Source of the DNA: Clostridia bacterium
Lineage (GTDB): Bacteria > Bacillota > Clostridia > Oscillospirales > Acutalibacteraceae
Length of the DNA: 64,000 nt
Assembly: GCA_017433225.1 (NCBI GenBank)
Contig: JAFRHS010000017.1
Coordinates: 1-64,000 of the forward strand
Reading direction: 5' to 3'
Shown: one piece after another, positions 34,763 through 42,783 of the stretch
How the letters are laid out: every line of letters starts with the position of its first letter
Numbering within the stretch: position 1 is the stretch's first letter
The notes under the pieces: generated by a model
What the model saw: only the letters and a program-made list of their open reading frames with translations
Databases searched by the model: none
Told to the model about the DNA's origin: nothing
Made by a program: the position numbers and the translations under genes

Positions 34763-35902
34763 ATGACAGCATATTTTGACAACAGCGCCACGACAAAACC
34801 GCTGCCGGAAGCAGTGGAGGCGGTCGCGCGCGCCATGACAGAGACGTGGGGCAACCCCTCCTCCCTCCACGCGGCCGGAGACGCCGCGAACGAACAGCTC
34901 GAAGCCGCGCGGCGCACGGTCGCGGCCGCCTTCGGCTGCAGGCCGCAGGAAGTGTTCTTCACCTCCGGCGGTACGGAGAGCAACAACATCGCCGTCTTCG
35001 GCACGGTCGAGGCGCTGAAGCGCCGCGGCAACCGGATCGTGACCACCGCGGTCGAACACCCGAGCGTCGAGGAGTGCATGAAGCGTCTGGAGGCCGACGG
35101 CTTCGAGGTCGTCCGGCTCCCGGTCGACGGGACCGGCCGCATCTCTGAAGAGGCCATCTTCGAGGCGGTCAATGAAAAGACCATCCTCGTGAGCCTCATG
35201 CTCGTCAACAACGAAGTGGGAAGCATCATGCCGGTGAAGGCCGCCGCGAAGGCCCTGAAACGGGCCGGTGCCCCCGGGTACCTCCACGTGGACGCGGTCC
35301 AGGGCTTCGGCAAGATCCCTGTGGGGCCGAAAGCCCTCGGCGCGGACCTCATCTCGGTCAGTTCCCATAAAGTGCACGGCCCGAAAGGCGTCGGCGCTCT
35401 GTTCGTCAAAAAGGGCACCCGCCTCGTCTCCCCGGTCCTCGGCGGAGGACAGGAGGACAAGGTCCGTCCCGGGACCGAGGGCACACCCGCCATCGCGGGT
35501 TTCGCGGCGGCCGTCGACAAAAGCATCCTGCACGGCGACCTCTCAGCGTACATCGCCCACGTCACCGGGCTCCGCGACATCATCAAAGACGCGGTGCTCG
35601 CCACGGACATCGGCGTCATCAACTCGGGCGACGACGCGCTCCCCTACATCCTGAACCTGTCCCTCGAGGGCATCCCCTCCGAAGTCCTTCGGAACTACCT
35701 CTCGGAACAGGGCGTCTATGTCTCCACCGGTTCGGCCTGCTCGAAAGGCCACCGGAGCACCGTCCTCACACAGATGGAACTCGACCCGCGGCGCATCGAC
35801 TCCGCCGTGCGGTTCAGTTTTTCCTATACCAACACCGTCGAAGAAGCGCGGTATGCCGCCGAGGCTCTGACCCGCGCCGCAAACACACTCAGAAGAGGCT
35901 GA
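34763..35902 (+). CDS. iscS: Cysteine desulfurase (IscS/NifS family)
   Basis: 379 residues, PLP-dependent aminotransferase class V. It shows YFDNSATTKPLPEA at the start, FTSGGTESNN, His99, PLP-binding Lys203 in SSHKVHGPKG and catalytic Cys326 in STGSACSKG. The short Cys loop suggests the type that feeds tRNA thiolation rather than the SufS type. The next gene is thiI, the usual sulfur acceptor for 4-thiouridine, 1 base after its stop. First gene of a six-gene rightward operon. Confidence 0.92.
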   Translation: MTAYFDNSATTKPLPEAVEAVARAMTETWGNPSSLHAAGDAANEQLEAARRTVAAAFGCRPQEVFFTSGGTESNNIAVFGTVEALKRRGNRIVTTAVEHPSVEECMKRLEADGFEVVRLPVDGTGRISEEAIFEAVNEKTILVSLMLVNNEVGSIMPVKAAAKALKRAGAPGYLHVDAVQGFGKIPVGPKALGADLISVSSHKVHGPKGVGALFVKKGTRLVSPVLGGGQEDKVRPGTEGTPAIAGFAAAVDKSILHGDLSAYIAHVTGLRDIIKDAVLATDIGVINSGDDALPYILNLSLEGIPSEVLRNYLSEQGVYVSTGSACSKGHRSTVLTQMELDPRRIDSAVRFSFSYTNTVEEARYAAEALTRAANTLRRG

Positions 35903-35903
35903 C

Positions 35904-37088
35904 ATGAAAGAAATCCTGCTCATCAAAAACGGGGAACTCGCACTGAAGGGGCTCAACCGCAGCACCTTTGAAGACATCCTCGTAAAGAACCTGCGCCGGA
36001 AACTCTCCGGCATCCTGGAGTGCGACATCTCGAAGTCCCAGTCCACCATCTACGTCGTTCCCACGGAGGAAGACCCGGACATGGACGCCGCCGTCGAAGC
36101 GGTCTCCAAGGTCTTCGGCATCGCCCGGTTCTCCCGCGCCGTCGTGGCGCCGAAGAACATGCAGCAGATCGTCGAGGTCTCCGGCAAGTACCTCAAAGAT
36201 CAGCTCGCCGAGGTCAAAACCTTCAAGGTCGAGGCCAAGCGCGCCGACAAGAACTTCCCGCTGAAGAGCCCGGAGATCTCCCGGGAACTCGGCGGCTACC
36301 TGCTCAAGAACAACCCGCACCTCAAGGTCGATGTCCATGACCCGGACATCTGCGTCACCGTCGAAGTGCGTGAGAAATACGCCTACATCCATGGCACGCA
36401 GCTCTTCGGCGCCGGCGGCATGCCCGTCGGCACGGCCGGACGCGCGGCCATCCTGCTCTCGGGCGGCATCGACAGCCCTGTCGCCGCCTACATGATGGCG
36501 AAGCGCGGCGTGAACCTCGTCGGCATCCACTTCGCCTCCCCGCCCTACACCAGCCCCCGGGCCGAACAGAAGGTCCACGAGCTGGCGTCCGAAGTGGCGG
36601 AATACGCCGGCCGCATCCCGCTCTTCGTGGTCCCCTTCACAGAGATCCAGGAGCACATCAAGGACGACTGCCCCGAAGAATACTTCACGATCATCATGCG
36701 GCGATGCATGATGCGTGTCTCGGAAGCCATCGCCCGGCAGCAGAAGTGCGGCGCGCTCATCACCGGCGAGTCGCTCGGTCAGGTCGCGAGCCAGACCATG
36801 AACGCGCTCCAGTGCACCGACGCCGTCGCGCACCTGCCCATCTTCCGTCCGGCCATCGGCATGGACAAGACGGAGATCGTCGAACTCTCCCGGAAGATCG
36901 GCACCTTCGAGACCTCCATCGAACCCTACGAAGACTGCTGCACCGTCTTCACGCCGAAGCACCCGCGGCTCCGCCCGACCCTCGAAGAGGTCGAGAAAGC
37001 CGAGCAGGGGCTGACCAATCTGGACGCCATGGTGGCCCGCGCCGCCGAAGGGGCAAGATTAGTCGTCATTGACCCCGGCGCCTATTAA
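35904..37088 (+). CDS. thiI: tRNA 4-thiouridine synthase ThiI (no rhodanese domain)
   Basis: 394 residues: N-terminal ferredoxin-like and THUMP domains (about 1-165), then a PP-loop ATPase with LLSGGIDSPVAAYMM, and C-terminal CGALITGESLGQVASQT. The extra rhodanese domain of E. coli ThiI is absent, as in Bacillus-type enzymes that receive sulfur directly from a partnered NifS-like desulfurase, here iscS just upstream. It modifies U8 of tRNAs. Confidence 0.93.
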   Translation: MKEILLIKNGELALKGLNRSTFEDILVKNLRRKLSGILECDISKSQSTIYVVPTEEDPDMDAAVEAVSKVFGIARFSRAVVAPKNMQQIVEVSGKYLKDQLAEVKTFKVEAKRADKNFPLKSPEISRELGGYLLKNNPHLKVDVHDPDICVTVEVREKYAYIHGTQLFGAGGMPVGTAGRAAILLSGGIDSPVAAYMMAKRGVNLVGIHFASPPYTSPRAEQKVHELASEVAEYAGRIPLFVVPFTEIQEHIKDDCPEEYFTIIMRRCMMRVSEAIARQQKCGALITGESLGQVASQTMNALQCTDAVAHLPIFRPAIGMDKTEIVELSRKIGTFETSIEPYEDCCTVFTPKHPRLRPTLEEVEKAEQGLTNLDAMVARAAEGARLVVIDPGAY

Positions 37089-37100
37089 AGGTACAATAAT

Positions 37101-37601
37101 ATGAAAGACTTTTCATCGCTTTCGACCCTCGCGGAACGGGTCGTCCGACAGCTGGAAGACTGCGGTCAGACCGTCGCTCTGGCCGAGTCCTGCACCGGCG
37201 GACTCGTCGCGAAGACCCTAACCGACGTGTCCGGCGCCTCGAACGTGTTCGAGTGCGGCGTCGTCGCCTACTCCGAGGCCGTCAAACAGAAGGTCCTCGG
37301 CGTGCGGGCGGAGACCCTGGCGGCGCACAGTGTGGTCAGCCCGGAGGTCGCCTTTGAGATGGCGCGGGGCGTTCGCGCGCTGGCCGGCGCCGACTTCGGC
37401 ATCGGCATCACCGGTGTCGCCGGCCCCGGACCGGACGGAGACCACCCGGAAGGCGAGATCTACATCGCCCTTGTCAGCGAGAAGACCGACGAGGTCGTCC
37501 TGCTCGAGGACCGGAGCGAAAACGAGAGAATGAAACACCGCGTTCAGGCCGCGGAAGCCGCGCTCACCATGCTGGACGCTCAACTATCCAAAACGCCGTG
37601 A
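37101..37601 (+). CDS. pncC: Nicotinamide-nucleotide amidase (CinA C-terminal domain, PncC)
   Basis: 166 residues, a free-standing CinA C-terminal domain. Catalytic LAESCTGGLVAKTLTDV, VVAYSEAVKQKVLGV and GITGVAGPGPDG are intact. PncC deamidates nicotinamide mononucleotide to nicotinate mononucleotide in pyridine nucleotide recycling. It lies 12 bases after thiI. Downstream in the same operon is a divergent, apparently inactive full-length CinA homologue (41009-42271), so catalysis and the second, eroded protein are split between two genes. Confidence 0.9.
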   Translation: MKDFSSLSTLAERVVRQLEDCGQTVALAESCTGGLVAKTLTDVSGASNVFECGVVAYSEAVKQKVLGVRAETLAAHSVVSPEVAFEMARGVRALAGADFGIGITGVAGPGPDGDHPEGEIYIALVSEKTDEVVLLEDRSENERMKHRVQAAEAALTMLDAQLSKTP

Positions 37602-37623
37602 CACTCGGCTAGAGGAGAACGAT

Positions 37624-38211
37624 ATGGAAAAGAAACCCATCCAGGCGAAGAACGTCGTCAGTTTCGGCGACGGCAAGACCGTCAACCGGCCCAAAGCACC
37701 CGCGCCTGTCGCGGAGCCCGGCTTCATCAAGACGGAGGCTGTCGAAGAGGCCGCCGCGGAAGCGGTCGAGAACGCAGCGGAGACCGCTACGGAAGCCGCG
37801 GCCGCTGTCGAAGCCGACGTCGTGAACGAAGTCTCCGAGGAGGTCCCGCTCCGGAGAGCTCCGGAACCGGAGGCCATCGAGACAAAACCGCTCAACCTGC
37901 GTCAGGACCGCTACCTCGATGAAACGCCCCAGGAACCCGACTGGGCCGACGAGGAAGACGAGTTCGACGATTACGAAGACGGCGATGAAGCGCTTTCGAC
38001 TCTGGCCGAAGTGTTCATCCCGCTCCATGACGACACGACCGGCGCCATCGTCCGCAAGGGCATGGTCATCGTGAGCCTCATCGTCATCCTGTGCTGCATC
38101 GTGGCCATCGTCATGAAACAGACGAGCCTCAGCGGCATCATCATGCCAGACATTTCCGCGCTGAAGGCCCAGGTCTCCTGTGCCGCCTCCATCGCGCTTT
38201 CGAACTTATAA
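37624..38211 (+). CDS. Acidic single-span membrane protein, 195 aa
   Basis: 195 residues. The N-terminal ~140 residues are low-complexity, rich in Ala, Glu, Val and Pro, with a very acidic patch (DWADEEDEFDDYEDGDE). A single membrane span (about 145-163, MVIVSLIVILCCIVAIV) is followed by a short external tail. No recognised family. GAGGAG precedes ATG 37624, and the sortase-like gene starts 16 bases after its stop. Its cytoplasmic region resembles that of the next protein in composition, hinting at joint assembly; this is inference. Confidence 0.65.
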   Translation: MEKKPIQAKNVVSFGDGKTVNRPKAPAPVAEPGFIKTEAVEEAAAEAVENAAETATEAAAAVEADVVNEVSEEVPLRRAPEPEAIETKPLNLRQDRYLDETPQEPDWADEEDEFDDYEDGDEALSTLAEVFIPLHDDTTGAIVRKGMVIVSLIVILCCIVAIVMKQTSLSGIIMPDISALKAQVSCAASIALSNL

Positions 38212-38226
38212 AGGAGGGAATGGAAA

Positions 38227-40992
38227 TTGCCAGATAACAACAAGGACAACCTCTTCGAGCAGTACGGTTTTTCCGCCGAGAAGAGCAAGTCCGAGGCGCC
38301 CGACTTCGGCGGCTTCATGTCCGGTACTCCCGTCAGTTTCGACGAAGAGCCGGAAGTGAGCACGGTGGAGGAGTACATCGCCCCCGCCGATGCCCCGGTC
38401 GAAGACACGGACCCCGACCTCGACTACATGGCGAACATGCAGAACATGTTCAAGAGCCTCGCCCAGGACACCACCGAACCGGAGGAGCCCGAGGCAGAGG
38501 ACGCATCCGAACCCGAACCCGAACTCTCCAGCTTCCTTTACGGAAAAGACGGAGACGTTCCCGTCAAGTCTCAGACCGACCTCCTGTCCTCTGAGACCCA
38601 ACCCTTTCGCAGCGCCCCAACCGCAGAAGTTCCATCTGAAGACTTCCAAGCGGAAGAAAAAGGGGCTGCAATTGAACCCGGAACTGCTGGATCAGAGCAG
38701 CAGATGAGTGCCATGAATAACGAAACACCGAAAAAGAGAAAACCCGTCGAAAAAGGCGAAGAGTACTGGTCCTTCGTGGACTCTCTCCTCGACAACTTCG
38801 ACGATACGAAAGCCGCTCCGCGCCCCCGGACCCCCGAGGAACGCGCCGAGCGTGCTCCGCGGACGTCCCGCACCCCGAAAGTGACCGCAGAGGAGGCCGC
38901 TGCCGCTGTCGCAACGGCGACCACCCCCGTCTTCGAAGAACCGGCCGTTTCCAGCACGCCGTCCTTCGAGAAAGACCTGCTGTCTGACTTCTCGCTGGGA
39001 GCCGGGTCCGCATCCCGCCGCGAAGAGCGCCGCGTCGAACGCGCGGAGCGCAAAGCAGCCGCCCCTGTGACGACCAAAGACTCGGAGGCCACCGCCGCCG
39101 AAGCCAAGTCCTCCGGGGAAGCACCCGCTGCCGGCGGATACTTCATGCCCCGCGCCAAAGGCGAACAGGCCAAAAAGGCCCGCCGCGGCCTGAACCTGTC
39201 GGTCCACGATGTGGAGGACACGGTCCTGCCGGCCTTCGAAGCTCCGGCCGTGGAAGTCGAAGCTCCGGCCGTGGAAGTCGAAACTCCGGCTGTCGACGTC
39301 GAGGCAGAACTTCCGGAGATCCCGGACGTCCCCGACTTTACCGCTGACACCGCAGTCGAAGAGACCGCGGCAGAGGCGCCCGTCGTTGAGGCGCCCGTCG
39401 TTGAGGCGCCCGTCGTTGAGGCGTCTGTCGTTGAGGCTCCCGTTGTCGAGGCTCCCGTTGTCGAAACAGAAGCTCCCGCGGAGACCGAGAACATATTCTT
39501 CAAGCCGAAGAAAGCGGTCGAGACCGTTTCCGAAGAAGAGGAGTTCTTCGCTCCTGCCGAACCGGAAGAGCCGGTCTTTGAAGACGCCGTCGACGTCCCG
39601 GTCGCAGAGACCGCCGCCGCGGAAGCTGCCGCAGCCGCCGTCATCGCCGAGCCCGTCGCCGCCGACAAGAAGGCGGAAAAGCTCGCCGCGAAGGAAGCCA
39701 AAGCCGCAGAAAAAGCTGCTGCCAAAGAGGCCAAACGTGCCGCGAAGGAAGCCAAAGCTGCGGAAAAGGCTGCCGCCAAAGAAGCAAAAGAGGCAGAGAA
39801 GCTCGCCGCTAAAGAGGCGAAGGAAGCCGCCAGAGAAGCCGAAGAAGTCGTCAAGCCCTGGGAGACCGACGAACCCCGCATGTCCCTCGAAGAGGCTCTG
39901 GGCGATGAACCGGTCGTCAAGGAAGCTTCCGCCGACACTCCGGTCATCCACGAAGAGAAGACCACCCTCGGCGCCGCTCCGGCCGCTGCCGCTGTCGCGG
40001 ACTTCGACTCGGACGCCCGCAACGCCGAATTCGACTCCACCTATGAAGAGCCGAAGAGACGCGGCGGAGCTCTGCGCGTCATCCGCAACATCGTTGTGAC
40101 GCTGGCCGCTCTCGCCATCGTGGCGTGTATCGCCGTCCTCGGTTACAACTACGCGCAGACCAGACTGAACGCCCGTCAGTTCGACCAGGCAGCCACCCTC
40201 CTCGCGGAAGGAAAGAGCGCCAAAGACCTGACCGCGGTCCAGAAGAAATACCCGGACGTCACGTTCCCCGCAGACCTGAACCCGGCCTTCGGCGAGCTCT
40301 ACGCCCTGAACCAGGATCTGGTCGGCTGGGTCTCCATTCCCGGCACCGCGCTCAGCTATCCCGTTGTCCAGACCGACAACGACACCTTCTACCAGAACCA
40401 CAACTTCAAGAAGGCCGCGAGCCCCTACGGCACGCCCTTCCTGAGTTCGAAAAACGACGCGTCCGAACTGGACCTCAAAAACGTCCTTTACGGCAAGAAC
40501 GCCGAAAAGGCTCCCCGTGTCTTCGGCGAACTCGAAGCCTACCGCAACGCCGAGTTCTTCAAGAAGAACCCGGTCATCCGGTATGACACGCTGAACGAGT
40601 CTTACCAGTTCAAGGTCTACGGCGTGTTCCTCACGAACTCCGCGCCGGAGCAGGACAACGGCTACGTCTTCGACTACACCGTCCCGAACCTCGGCACTGT
40701 GGAGTCCTTCGCGGGCTACGTCGACCAGATCAACCAGCGCCGTCTCTATGACACCGGTGTGGACATGCTGTCCTCCGACAAGGTGCTCACCCTCTCCACC
40801 AGCGTGGACGACTTTGAAGGCGCCCGCCTCGTCGTGGTCGCGCGTCTCGTCCGTGACGGCGAAGGCAAGGGCATCGACGAGACTCTGGTGAAGAAGAATA
40901 AATCGCCCCGGTATCCCCAGGCCTGGTACGATGCCGCCGGCAAACAGAATCCGTTTACCAGCGCGGACAACTGGATCCCGACCATTTCCTGA
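38227..40992 (+). CDS. Class B sortase-like protein with lost catalytic His and Cys
   Basis: 921 residues. Residues 1-615 are low-complexity, rich in Ala/Glu/Pro/Val, with six tandem APVVE-type repeats and a Lys/Ala/Glu helical tract. A membrane span (about 618-641) precedes an extracellular class B sortase fold (about 690-875: DLVGWVSIPGTALSYPVVQ, NVLYGKN, LTLSTSVDDFEGARLVVVA). The catalytic His of YGHN is Lys757, the catalytic Cys of LSTC is Ser859 (AGC); Arg867 is kept. It is therefore unlikely to be a transpeptidase. TTG 38227 follows AAGGAGG; no ATG gives a better start. Co-transcribed with pncC and the CinA-like gene. Confidence 0.8.
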   Translation: MPDNNKDNLFEQYGFSAEKSKSEAPDFGGFMSGTPVSFDEEPEVSTVEEYIAPADAPVEDTDPDLDYMANMQNMFKSLAQDTTEPEEPEAEDASEPEPELSSFLYGKDGDVPVKSQTDLLSSETQPFRSAPTAEVPSEDFQAEEKGAAIEPGTAGSEQQMSAMNNETPKKRKPVEKGEEYWSFVDSLLDNFDDTKAAPRPRTPEERAERAPRTSRTPKVTAEEAAAAVATATTPVFEEPAVSSTPSFEKDLLSDFSLGAGSASRREERRVERAERKAAAPVTTKDSEATAAEAKSSGEAPAAGGYFMPRAKGEQAKKARRGLNLSVHDVEDTVLPAFEAPAVEVEAPAVEVETPAVDVEAELPEIPDVPDFTADTAVEETAAEAPVVEAPVVEAPVVEASVVEAPVVEAPVVETEAPAETENIFFKPKKAVETVSEEEEFFAPAEPEEPVFEDAVDVPVAETAAAEAAAAAVIAEPVAADKKAEKLAAKEAKAAEKAAAKEAKRAAKEAKAAEKAAAKEAKEAEKLAAKEAKEAAREAEEVVKPWETDEPRMSLEEALGDEPVVKEASADTPVIHEEKTTLGAAPAAAAVADFDSDARNAEFDSTYEEPKRRGGALRVIRNIVVTLAALAIVACIAVLGYNYAQTRLNARQFDQAATLLAEGKSAKDLTAVQKKYPDVTFPADLNPAFGELYALNQDLVGWVSIPGTALSYPVVQTDNDTFYQNHNFKKAASPYGTPFLSSKNDASELDLKNVLYGKNAEKAPRVFGELEAYRNAEFFKKNPVIRYDTLNESYQFKVYGVFLTNSAPEQDNGYVFDYTVPNLGTVESFAGYVDQINQRRLYDTGVDMLSSDKVLTLSTSVDDFEGARLVVVARLVRDGEGKGIDETLVKKNKSPRYPQAWYDAAGKQNPFTSADNWIPTIS
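39376..39465 (+). repeat. Six in-frame 15-bp tandem repeats
   Basis: Six consecutive 15-bp units encode APVVE (one ASVVE). The first three are identical (GCGCCCGTCGTTGAG), the last two nearly so. Copy-number change would alter protein length without a frameshift. Confidence 0.9.
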
Positions 40993-41008
40993 AAGGTGGC
41001 AAACATAG

Positions 41009-42271
41009 ATGGACATTAAACTCATGTGCCTCGGCAATGAAGTCTCCCCTACCATGGCAACCGCACAGAAAGCCATTGAGAACGACTTCAAAGCTGTGTT
41101 CGACGGCGAGTTCAAATTCACGAACTACGGCTCCGAGAAGGAGTTCATTCAGGCGCTTTCCGGCGCCATCGAGATCGAGGACGTCCTGGTCCTCGCCTGC
41201 CAGCCCGAGCTTTACACCGCGTTCAAGTCCTTCGTGGCCAACGCGTTCACCTTCAAGGCCCGGCCAGTGAAGGCCATCCAGCGCCTCATCCAGGAGAGTG
41301 CCCCCACCGTCTCCTCCGAGACCGTGCTGAACCACTCCCTCATCCCGGTCGATGCCGACGCCATCCTCTCGCAGGACGGCCTGTACTCCGGCTACGCGGT
41401 CAACGCGGACGACCAGATCCTGATCGTTCTGCCGCTCGACCCGTCCCGCATCGACTTCATCCTGGAAGACGGTCTGTTCCCGTACCTGCGCGACACGCTC
41501 GACATCGGCGAATTCGTCGACGACCCGCTGAAGGGCATCGCCGCTGACGGCGTCGCCGTCGGCGCTGCTGCTGCCGCCCGCGCCGAAGAGGCCGCTGCCG
41601 AAGAGACACCGGCGGAAGCGCCCGTCAAAAAGGGCCCGTACGACGCCGCGTACCTTGAAGAAGTCATCTCCAGACTGCGTGAAAAGGGCCTCACGGTCGC
41701 CGTCTCCACGACGAAGACCGTCGACTTCCTGAAGAGCATCTCGGAGACCGTCAACATGGACCGGGTCATCTTCCTGAGCCCCTACACCTTCGCAAAGAAC
41801 GACATGAAGGCCGACGAGTACGCCGTCAAACTGGCAAAGGGTGCGTTCGACACCAGTGAAGCCAGCCTCGGCGCCTCCCTGACCAAGGTCTACGCGAAGA
41901 CCAACGAAGACGGCACGAAGAGCTACTACATGTACGCGAGCATCTCCGATGGCAAGACCGCCAACCAGGCGAAGATCAGAGCGAAGCCCGGCGATACACC
42001 GCCCCAGCTCATCTACAAATCCATCGAAGTCCTGTTCCGCATGATGGACCTCTGGTCCGGCACCGGCTACGCCGAGCCGCAGTACACCACTGAGGCCGTC
42101 GTCGATGAAGACTTTGCCGCCGAGCATGCCGCCGTCGACGCCGAGGGCAACCCCGTCAAGGACGCCGGCGACAAGCGCAAGAGCACCCAGAAGACGGTCG
42201 CCACCGCCCTCATCGGTGCCTCCGCGATCGGCTCCGCTGTCATCTCGCTCCTCGCGAACAACCTGTACTGA
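41009..42271 (+). CDS. Degenerate CinA-like protein with C-terminal membrane tail
   Basis: 420 residues. The N-terminal half aligns by eye with the MoCF/CinA-N domain (IKLMCLGNEV; HSLIPVDADAILSQDGLYSG, then ILIVLPLDPSR), but the family motifs SGGLGPT, NPxGTAPG and LPGxPxE have become ACQPELYT, DGLYSG and LPLDPSR. The second half (about 215-355) follows the PncC fold with ESCTGG replaced by STTKTV. An acidic Ala/Glu linker joins the halves, and a hydrophobic segment (about 398-418) ends the chain, suggesting a tail anchor. Probably a membrane-tethered pseudoenzyme. It is the last gene of the iscS operon. Confidence 0.65.
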   Translation: MDIKLMCLGNEVSPTMATAQKAIENDFKAVFDGEFKFTNYGSEKEFIQALSGAIEIEDVLVLACQPELYTAFKSFVANAFTFKARPVKAIQRLIQESAPTVSSETVLNHSLIPVDADAILSQDGLYSGYAVNADDQILIVLPLDPSRIDFILEDGLFPYLRDTLDIGEFVDDPLKGIAADGVAVGAAAAARAEEAAAEETPAEAPVKKGPYDAAYLEEVISRLREKGLTVAVSTTKTVDFLKSISETVNMDRVIFLSPYTFAKNDMKADEYAVKLAKGAFDTSEASLGASLTKVYAKTNEDGTKSYYMYASISDGKTANQAKIRAKPGDTPPQLIYKSIEVLFRMMDLWSGTGYAEPQYTTEAVVDEDFAAEHAAVDAEGNPVKDAGDKRKSTQKTVATALIGASAIGSAVISLLANNLY

Positions 42272-42305
42272 TCGTACATCCAGCAACTGAATCGCCTCCG
42301 GGCAT

Positions 42306-42344
42306 AAAAAAGCAGCTCATCGCCTGATGAGCTGCTTTTGTTTT
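42306..42344. terminator. Terminator of the iscS operon, beside tRNA-Arg
   Basis: AAAAAAGCAGCTCATC pairs with GATGAGCTGCTTTT, followed by five T. It abuts the 3' end of the oppositely directed tRNA gene, so it may serve both. Confidence 0.9.
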
Positions 42345-42421
42345 TGGCACCCGTGAGAGGATTCGAACCTCCGGCCTACCGCTTAGGAGGCGGTCGCTCT
42401 ATCCTGCTGAGCTACACGGGC
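42345..42421 (-). tRNA. tRNA-Arg (anticodon CCT)
   Basis: A complete 77-base cloverleaf on the minus strand, with the 3' CCA encoded. Acceptor arms are GCCCGTG and CACGGGT (one G-U pair). The D arm has TAGCTCAG, the anticodon stem is ACCGC/GCGGT around the loop CTCCTAA, and the T arm contains GGTTCGAATCC. Anticodon CCT reads AGG (Arg). Identified by hand folding. Confidence 0.95.
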
Positions 42422-42460
42422 AAGGCACGAGGATAATTATAGTAAAAGCCCGAAACCGTG

Positions 42461-42667
42461 TCAATTATCACTCATCAAAACCTTAGTTAAATGGATGTGG
42501 TATTGCGTATAAGTCATCCTTCTGTTTTCTTTCAGATAGCAATCGATCCTTCTCGATAAGAAAATATTGTAGACGAGTCTGGCACAACCAAATGTTTTCT
42601 CAAAAAAGACCTTCTGCATTTGATTCGGGTAAATACGAAAAACAAAGGATTTATATGGCACACACAT
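42461..42667 (-). pseudogene. Truncated IS200/IS605-type TnpB (OrfB) N-terminus
   Basis: About 68 residues. The stretch KSFVFRIYPNQMQKVFFEKT, then FGCARLVYNIFLSRR, is the N-terminal helix-turn-helix opening of TnpB/OrfB proteins, normally 370-420 residues. It ends at a stop without any of the RuvC catalytic blocks, and no tnpA or element end is visible. The stretch is clearly AT-richer than its surroundings, pointing to foreign origin. A weak promoter (TTTATA, 17 bases, TACAAT) and GAAGGGAAG precede ATG 42667. A remnant; expression possible but function unlikely. Confidence 0.7.
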
Positions 42668-42749
42668 CACTTCCCTTCATCGTTTCTATTGTACCATATT
42701 TATCCCTTTTTATAAATTATTAGAATTTTTGTTTGCGTTTGTTTAGAGT
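42668..42749. other. AT-rich flank of the TnpB remnant
   Basis: A short AT-rich stretch between the TnpB fragment and the rsmA terminator. No gene seen; probably part of the same imported segment. Confidence 0.4.
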
Positions 42750-42780
42750 AAAAGCACCTGCTAAAAACAGGTGCTTTTTT
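42750..42780 (-). terminator. Terminator after rsmA
   Basis: AAAAGCACCTG pairs with CAGGTGCTTTTTT just past the rsmA stop at 42784. Confidence 0.9.
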
Positions 42781-42783
42781 ATG

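Noticed and set aside
38692..41121. 809-codon minus-strand frame opposite the sortase-like gene
   Set aside because: Reflects the repetitive coding strand; the sense gene has a ribosome site, operon context and a recognisable domain.
42345..42667. Integrated island using tRNA-Arg as attachment site
   Set aside because: The foreign-looking segment lies at the 5' side of the tRNA gene, no duplicated tRNA 3' end is visible and no integrase is present.
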